Assembly (NCBI GenBank): GCA_963383645.1
Contig: OY726573.1
Location: 13,706,989-13,770,988, forward strand
Direction: 5' to 3'
From: Muscardinus avellanarius
Taxonomy: Eukaryota > Chordata > Mammalia > Rodentia > Gliridae
Length of the DNA stretch: 64,000 nucleotides
A program made the translations under genes and the position numbers. This document shows positions 9,001 to 17,500 of this stretch, in pieces. Position 1 is the first letter of the stretch. Each line of letters starts with the position of its first letter. The notes under the pieces were generated by a model. That model searched no databases, had not been told where the DNA came from, and was given only the letters and a program-made list of their open reading frames with translations.

Positions 9001-12000
9001 TGATTTCAAACCATATAAAGCTACAATAATTGAAACAGTGTAGTACTGTTCTAAAGGCAGATATATAAACCATTGGAGTTAAATAAAAGCCTAGAGCTAA
9101 ATTCTTCCCTATATTGTCAAGTTATTTTTGACAAGGTTTCCACGAACATTTGGTGGTGGAAATAATAATCTTTTAACTAAATATTGTTGAAACAATAATT
9201 ACATGGAAAAGAATAAAATTGGACCCTTACCTAATCCCATATACAAATATTAACTCAAAATAGATAAAAGACCTAAATATAAATCTGAAGACTATAAACT
9301 TTTAGAAGAAAATCTGGGTCATAAAACCTCACAACATTGAAATTGGCAGTGATTCTTGGATATGATTTCAATGGCACAGGCAACAAAAGGGTATACAAAC
9401 TCCCTAAAAAATAAAATATTGTATATCCAAAGACAATGTAAACAGAGTTAAAAGTTACTGATAGAATGGGATAAAATATTTCCAAATGCTATATCTGAAG
9501 GTATATTAATATTCCAACTAGAAATCCTAAAAATTAACAATAAAAGCAAACAATACAATTTAGAGATAGGTATAAGACTAACATAAATAATGAATCTCCA
9601 CAGATAACCAATCTTAGTTGTCTGTTGGATGGAAAATCTTGTTTCTCTGGTTCTGGTGTGTGTTACCTATTTCTTCTTTGTAGTTAATCTCTTTGAATAT
9701 TTTCTCTAGTGCTGGTTTTGAAGACATAAATTCCTTCAGTTTCTGTTTGTCATGGAAGCTTCTTATTTCTCCATCTAATTTGATAGAAAGTTTTGCTGGG
9801 TAGGAAATTTTTGGCTGGAAGTTGTTTTCTTTCAGAGTTTGGAATATGTTACTCCAAGCCCTTCTGGCTCTCATGACTTGGTTTGGGAAGTCTGGAGTGA
9901 TTCTAATTGGTTTGCCTCTGAATGTCACTTGGCCCTTTGTTTTTGTTGCCTTTAAGATTATCTGCTTGGCTTCCGCATTGGTCATTTTGACAATTATGTG
10001 GCATGGGGATCCTCTTCTCCGAACCTGTCTAAAGGGGGTTCTATAAGTTTCCTGGACCTGTGTATCGACCTCTTGCTCTATGTTTGGAAAATTTTCTATT
10101 ACTTCCTTGAAGAGATTGTTGATCCCTTTGGTTTCACCTTCTTTTCCCTCCTCTATTCCAATTATTCTTAGGTTAGCTCTCTTAAGATGGGCCCATATTT
10201 CTTCAATGTCAGATTCCTGCTGTCGGATATTTTTTTCTAGATTAGAAACTATGCGTTCAGTTTTGGATTGATCATCTTCTAAGAGTGCGATTCTATTCTC
10301 CATGTGATCTAATTGGTTGTTTGTGCTTTGAATTGAGGCCTTTACTTCATTAATTGCATCCTTTATCTCTTTTTGGCTCTCTCTGAATTCTTTTTGAAAC
10401 ACCTCTATTATTTCTAAAGTTATTTTCCTGATTTGATCTTCTAGAAATCTCTGAATTTCTGTTTTATTGGGTTCTGATGTTGTGGGATTGTGGGCATTCA
10501 TTGCTCCATTGTTATTCCTCTTTCCCATGATTTCGGGAGTTTGTGCCTTCTCTGGGTTCTTCCCTTGGGTCACTACGACTTCACTTAAGGTGCTCTGGAT
10601 CTCGAGTCTGTGGTATCTCAGTCACCACTACTCCTTTACTGGATTGTATCGCAAAGTCTCAGACCCAAGGAGTCAATAGAGGCTGCTTTAGACTATGGGG
10701 GGTGCCAGGTTGCGTGTTCTATGGTGTGATATCTCTGCCACCACCACTCCCCCACTGGGTCAAGTCCCTGGGAGTCAGTGCTGGGATTTCTCCTCTGGGG
10801 CCCACAATTTGACTCACTGTTGTTGAATATGCAGATGGAGCTGTAGTGGACTCGGTGAATTCGCTGCTGCTGCCGCTGCCGCTGGTAGCAATATGGCGCC
10901 GCTGCTATGCCCTCGGCCGTGAGGCTGGCATATTTCTTCTCTGTTTTTGAACTCCACTCTGAGTCCCTGCAGCGTGTGCTGAGCCCAGCCACTGGGAGCT
11001 TTAGATGCTCCCTGCACCGAAAAATCTGCCGAATCCTGCCGGGCTCTTCCGCAGCTGCTCACCTCGGCTCGCTGTCCGGGCTCTTCCGCAGTGGCTTACC
11101 TCAGCTCGCTGCCCGCCGCTCCTCTCTGGAGCCTGGTGGGCTGTTGAGTGCGTTGGTCTGTAGCCGTAGCTGTCTGGTGAGCTCACCACTGCCGCCGGCA
11201 GTAAGGCGCTGCTGCTGCGTCCTCGGCCGTGAGGCTGGCGTATCTCCTCTGTGGCTCTGAGCTCTGTTATGAGACCCCCCTCCTCTCTGGGGCTGGTGAT
11301 TTTTTTGTTTCTCTGGTGATGGTGTTTTCTGGCGATGAAAGGTGCTGATTTTGTGGTAATAGAGATTGGTTGTTAGTGGGGCTCTTAAGCCCCGCTTTTC
11401 TCGGTCGCCATCTTCCCGGAAGTCCGCGTTTTCTTGCATCTTGTATACCGGTTTGGAAAGCCATTTCTAAAAAGCAGCTCGGATGTGTTAAAAAATAATG
11501 ATGTCCCCACTGACATCAGTGTATGGACTCTGGAAGACACTTTTGTGGATTTACCGTCCGGAACCTCAGCCAAAAGGTCAGACTTCCTTCTGCGTGTTGC
11601 CCTGGCTCTTGGGAACAGATCATCATCCATCTCCAGCTTCTCCCATTTATAGGTATTCCTTTTTGGTTTTTATTTGCCGGGGGAGGGGGGTAAGTACTAG
11701 GGATGGAACCCAGGGACATTCTGCCTCCGAGCTACACCCCCAGCCCTATTTTTTGTTCTTTCTTTTGAAACAGGGTCTCGATGAGTTGCAAAGGGCCTCA
11801 CTAAGTAGTAGCTGAGGCTGTCCTTGAACCACAATCCTCCTGTCTCAGCCTCCCAAATGCCAGGCTCTTTGTTTTATTTTGTTTGCAATTACTCTATGAG
11901 CTTTAAATGTCAAAAGTGATGGCTCTTGGATCGAGGGCCCCAAAGGTTTGCAAAGGAAGGTGTCTCAGTTGACATTCTCACTGCCAGAATCCAAAATGAC

Positions 12001-12094
12001 GGACCACACAATTACAGGAAGGAAAGTTTGTTTTCTTACAGTTTTTTTTTTTTAATTCTGGGTTCAGTCCAGGTGAAGTGGAAGGGGGAGGGGG

Positions 12095-12143
<49 letters not shown>

Positions 12144-13341
12144 AGAAGAAGAAGAAGAAGAAGAAGGAGGAGGAGGAGGAGGAGGAGGAGGAGGAGGAGG
12201 AGGAGACAGCAGAGATGGAGAGGGAGAGAAAGACAGACAGAGACAGAGAGAACCTTTTTTTTTTTTTTTTTTTTGAGGTACTGGGGATGGAACCGAGGGC
12301 CTTTCTACTTCCAAGCTACACCCCAGCCCTATTTTTTAGTCTTTATTCTTTTAAAAAGCAGGGCCTCACTGAGTTGCAAAGGGCCTCACTAAGTAGCTGA
12401 GGCTGTGTGAAAACAGCAATCCTCCTGTCCCAGCCTCCCAAATGCTGGGATTAAGAGAGAACCTTATATGTACCCAAAGCCACACCCCAGGGACCCCTCC
12501 TTAGCAACCAAGCCCTGCTTCCAACATTGCTCCCTCGTTTCCATGAGGGCTGGGGGGACAGTCTACCTCCAAACGAAACTACTGAAGGCATCCCCCACAT
12601 TGGCCCCACAGACATTCACCCCGAAGCTGGTCCTCCTGGATTTCTCAGACATCAGCTGTGTCCAGGATGTGGCCAAAGAAGTCCTGGACTGCTACGGCTG
12701 CGTGGACATCCTCATCAATAACGCCAGCATGAAGATGAAGGGACCTGCCCACAAGATCTCTCTGGACCTCGACAAAAAGATCATGGACGTCAACTACTTT
12801 GGGCCCATCACCCTGACCAAAGGTCTCGTGAGTTTCATCTTCCTGTGGGGTTCTGGGTCCCTGGGGAGGGCACTGCTAGCTAGCCAGCCAGCCGGCTCTG
12901 CATGGAACTCCCCAACCATCAGAAAGCACCCTGCTTCTTTTTTTTTTTTTTTTTTTTTTTTGGTGGTACTGGGGTTCCTGGAAGCCCTTCTACCTCCGGG
13001 CTACACTCCCAGACCTATTTTTACATTTTTATTTGGAAACAGGGTCTCCTAAGCCAGCATGTGTGGCTGGCTTCGAACCTGCGCGATCCTCCTATCTCTG
13101 CCTCCCAAGTGCCGGGATTACAAGCGTGCGCCACCACGCCTGGCAGCGCCCTGCTTCTTTGGTGAGACTTTTGGCATTTTTACTATAAATATTAGAGACA
13201 GAAAGGGATTTGAGAAGTTTCTGATTGGTACATTCCGACTTCTTCCTAAGCTCATGTGCTCCCTCTCCTCTCCTCTCCTCTCCTCTCCTCTCCTCTCCTC
13301 TCCTCTCCTCTCCTCTCCTCTCCTCTCCTCTCCTCTCCTCT

Positions 13342-13402
<61 letters not shown>

Positions 13403-14514
13403 AAAAAGGGACACTCTAATTCCAGACCTTTTTATTTTATCTTCAGACAGGGTCTCACTAAGTTGCTGAGGCTGGCCACAAGCCAGAAATCCTCCTGCCC
13501 CAGCCTCCCAAGTACGAGGATAACAAGCAGGTGCCACCATTCCCGGCATATATATATTTTTTTAAACAGAGCCTCTCTAAGTTGCCGAAGGCCTCGCTGA
13601 GTTGCTGAGGCTGGCCTCGAACCTGTGATCTTCCTGTCTCAGGCTCCCAAGTACTGGGATTCCAGGCTTGTGCCGCTGCACCCAGTTCTTCACCCCCCTC
13701 TTTGTGCCCACATCCGTGGCTCCTCTCTGATTCAACATCTCTGGACCATTATCTTCATCTTTTGCATATATTTTGCTATGTCATCCTTGCAGCCAATCTG
13801 CTTCTAACCATAACAGTTGATCAAAGGTTCTGTCCTAGCCCGGCGTGGTGGCGCACACTTGTAATCCCCGCGCTTGGGAGGCTGAGACAGGAGGATCGCA
13901 CAGGTTGGAAGCCAGCCTCAGCTACTTAGTGAGACCCTGCTTCCAAATAAAGTATAAAATAGGTCTGGGAGTATAGTCCAGAGGTAGAAAAGGCTCTGGG
14001 TTCTATGGTTCCACCCCCAGTACTAAAAAAAAACACACCTAAAAAATAATAAAAAGGAACTGGGCATGGTGGCATATGCCTATAATTCCAGTATTTGGGA
14101 CACTGGGAGAGGCAGAATCACAGGTTCAAGGCCAACATCAGCAATTTAGCAAGACCTTGGGCAACTTAGTGAGACCCTGTTACAAAACAAACAAAAAAAA
14201 ATGTTTAAAGGGCTGAGGTTGTAGCTCTGAGGTAGAACAGCCCTGGATTCAATCCCCAATACTAAAGATAGATAGAAAATAGATAAATAGATAGGCAGGC
14301 AGGCTGGGAATATAGCTCAGCAACAGAATACCTCTGGGTTCAATCCCAAGCAGGCTTGATAGATAGCTGGATTAGATGGTAGATAGAAGATAGATAAGAT
14401 AGATTAGAGAGGTAGGTAGGTAGGTAGATATTAGATGATAGATAGATACATAGATAGATGATAGATAGATTAGCTAGGTAGGTAGGTAGATGATAGATTA
14501 GATAGGTAGGTAGG

Positions 14515-14553
<39 letters not shown>

Positions 14554-17500
14554 GCAGGCAGATAGATGATAAATTATAGGTAGGTAGGTAGATGATAGAT
14601 TAGCTAGGTAGGTAGGTAGATAGATGATAGATTAGATAGGTAGGTAGGTAGGTAGGTAGGTAGATAGATAGATAGATAGGCAGGCAGATAGATGATAAAT
14701 TATAGGTAGGTAGGTAGATAGATGATAGATTAGATAGGTAGGTAGATAGATGATAGATTAGATAGGTAGATAGATAGATAGATAGATAGGCAGGCAGATA
14801 GATGATAAATTATAGGTAGGTAGGTAGATGATAGATTAGATAGGTAGGTAGATAGGTAGGTAGGTAGATGATAGTTGATAGATAATAGATGGGTAGAAGG
14901 CATTAGTAGAAGGCACCTTGAGAACTAAATGAGCTAAGTTCTGTCAATTATTCCATTTCTCCTCTCCTTGTGAAAAAGTCTGTATTCACAGGGCACGGGT
15001 TAAAGGCAGTTTAGAACCAGCCTAAGAGTCTTTTCTTGAGGCAAGAGGCGAACCGAAAAGAAACCCCCTTCTCTGCTGCAGAAACTGGTGATGCCTAGTT
15101 AATGCTTCTCGGTGGGTCATTTAAAATCTCCCTGCCATGCTCCAGCCGGGCGCCCTCCTCTGGAAACACTGGATTAGCGATTGTGGGGTCCACTCCGTCT
15201 CTCCCGGGCTGCGATCCACCTGCTGCGGCGGGGGCAGAGCCGCGCGTGCCGGGGCTGTGCCGGGGGCTGCGGGGAGGCCTGCCCGCCTCTGCCCGCCCGC
15301 TCGCACCTCTGACTGTGATGCCTGTGTTTTCCAGTCCTGCTGCCCAACATGCTCTCGCGGAGGACTGGCCAGATCGTGGTGGTGAATAGTATTCAAGGGA
15401 AGTTTGGGGTCCCGTTCCGGACAGCTTGTAAGTCGCCAGGACAAAAATAGTGTACCCCAATGTGTACCTCTTAATAGATAAGATGGCAGCGGGTATGCCT
15501 AAGACCAGGCGAGTGACTACATCGTCTTCCTTTCCTATGTTTTGGGCACCTGCAGCAGGCAGGTCCCTATAAGAGATCCTGGATGTAAGAGGCAAGATTC
15601 CAGCCAGGTGCCGCAGCACAGCGCACACCTGTAATCCCGGTGCTTGGGAGGCTGAGGCAGGAGGATTGCAGGTTCAAGGACAGCCTCAGCCATTTAGCGA
15701 GACTCTCGGCAACCTAACAAGACCCTGTTTGAAGATAAAAGAATAGCCAGGCGTGGTGGCGCATGCTTGTAATCCCAGCATTTGGGAGGCTAAGACAGGA
15801 GAATCGCGGTTGGCAGACAGCCTCAGCTACTTAGTGAGGCCCTCTGTGACTCAGTGAGACCCTGTTTCAAAAATAAAGAATAAAAAATAGGGCTGGGGGG
15901 TGTAGCTCGGAGGTCAAATGCCCCTGGGTTCCATCCCCAGACCTGCCAAAAAGTACAAATAACAAATACAAAAAAAAAAAGAATAAAATAAATTAGATCT
16001 GGGGGTGCAGATTGGAGATAAGAAAGAAAAAATGAAGGAAGGAAGGAAGGGAGGAAGGGAGGGAGGAAGGAAGGAAAAATGATGATGAGAGAAAGAAAGT
16101 AGGGCTTGAGTTGGTAAGGTCTCTCTCCTTAGCGCAGCTAGGAGAGGCACTCTGACCGTGACAACCTCAGATGAAGGTTATGCCCCCGCCTGGGTGCTTG
16201 GCCCCAGCTCAACCCCCTCCTGCACAAAGATGCCCCTGAAAAACAGGAACGATTGCAACTGGGAAGAAGGATGGGTGCCCGTCACAGGATGGGAGAGGGA
16301 CTGAGACATTCTGAGACAGGAAGGAGGAGGAGAGGAAGGGCAGATCCCCAGAGAGCAGGAAGCCCAGGAAAGAGGCTCTGTGTGTGTGTCCATGAGATCA
16401 GCTGGGAACGTTCCCGAGCCATTCCCACCGCCCCGAGGCAGGCTCCGGGAGTGTGCACACATGCCATTTCCAGGTCTTTATGGCACCTGCACAGGACCAT
16501 GGGCTACACAGAAAACTACTAAACACCTGATGGATAGAAGGGTAAGAAGACCAACAAGAGGGATGGAGGAAGAGCCGGGCGTGGGGACGCACGCTTGTAA
16601 TCCCAGCATTTGGGAGGCTGAGTCGGGAGGATCACAGTTTGCTGACAGCCTCAGATACTTAGTGAGGCCCTCTGCAAGTCATGAGACCCTGCTGCAAAAT
16701 AATAATAATAATAAATAGGCCCACGCTTGGGAGGCTGAGACAGGAGGATCGCGCAGATTCGAAGCCAGCTTCAGCTGGCTTAAGAGACCCTGTTTCCAAA
16801 TAAAATTTAAAACAGGTCTGGGAGTGTAGCCCAGAGGTAGAAGGCCCCTGGGGACCACCAAAAAAACTAAATAAATAAGTCGGAGTGGGGGCGGGTGTAG
16901 CTTGGAGGTAGAATGCCCCTGGGTTCCATCCCCAGAACCGCAAAAAAAAAAAAGAGGATGGATGAAAGAAAATTGGGTAAGTCCCCTGCATGGGTTTGCT
17001 AGGTCTTCATGATTTGAACTGAATTTGATGCTAGAAGACAGGAATGGTTTCTCCAAAAAAAAAAAAGGGGGTCTCGCTAAGTTGCTGAGGCTGGCCTCGA
17101 ACCTGCAATCCTCCTGTCTCAGCAAGCAAGAGGGACCCGACCCCTGTGGGCATTCTGTCCTCATGTAGAGGGGCCTTTTGGGACCCTTTAGCTCTGAGTT
17201 TGTAGGAAGGTGTGGGCGCTCTGGTCCCCAGTGCACCCACCAGGAAGCAGGGTCGGGGCCCTTCTCTCCCCCACCCCGGGGCTGCTTTTCCTTTCAGATG
17301 CGGCCTCCAAACACGCGGCCCTGGGCTTCTTTGACTGCCTCCGGGCAGAGGTGGAGGAATTTGATGTTGTGGTCAGCACGGTGAGCCCAACTTTCATCCG
17401 GTCCTACCACGGTCATCCGGAGCCGGGAAACTGGGAAGCCTCCATTTTTAAATGTGAGTTTGGGGGGGTGGGGTGGGGAGCAGAGTGCTCCTGGGAGGGC

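Larger units (their letters stand above)
8533..11427 (-). mobile_element. Full-length composite L1-derived element (copy 1)
   Basis: Read on the minus strand: intact 5' end gcggacttccgggaagatgg (YY1-like core) at 11,427; GC-rich 5'UTR of about 850 bp; open ORF1 (10,573-9,614); then, instead of ORF2, roughly 700 bp that matches the 3' part of an old L1 ORF2 in the opposite orientation (plus strand about 8,920-9,600); about 200 bp of unassigned AT-rich DNA; an L1-type 3'UTR (G-rich tract, then gatgtatgaatacagtgcatcaataaaaa, 8,570-8,700); and a two-part A-rich tail. A perfect 15-bp target-site duplication bounds the whole unit. It lies in DHRS7C intron 2, antisense to the gene. It cannot encode its own reverse transcriptase. 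Confidence 0.85.
11950..12585 (-). mobile_element. MaLR-type LTR, split by microsatellite and SINE
   Basis: Left part at 11,950-12,075 (ccaaaatgacggaccacaca, then a cagttt block and ggttcagtcc). The right part, 12,455-12,585, ends ggggggacagtctacctcc. In between lie the GA-rich array and a SINE. Its edge is about 25 bp from DHRS7C exon 3. Confidence 0.5.

Noticed and set aside
9822..10046. Hydrophobic plus-strand frame resembling a membrane protein
   Set aside because: Antisense of L1 ORF1; the same shadow appears over copy 2 (25,185).
12078..12392. Arg-rich 104-codon frame
   Set aside because: Translation of the GA/GAA/GGA microsatellite.
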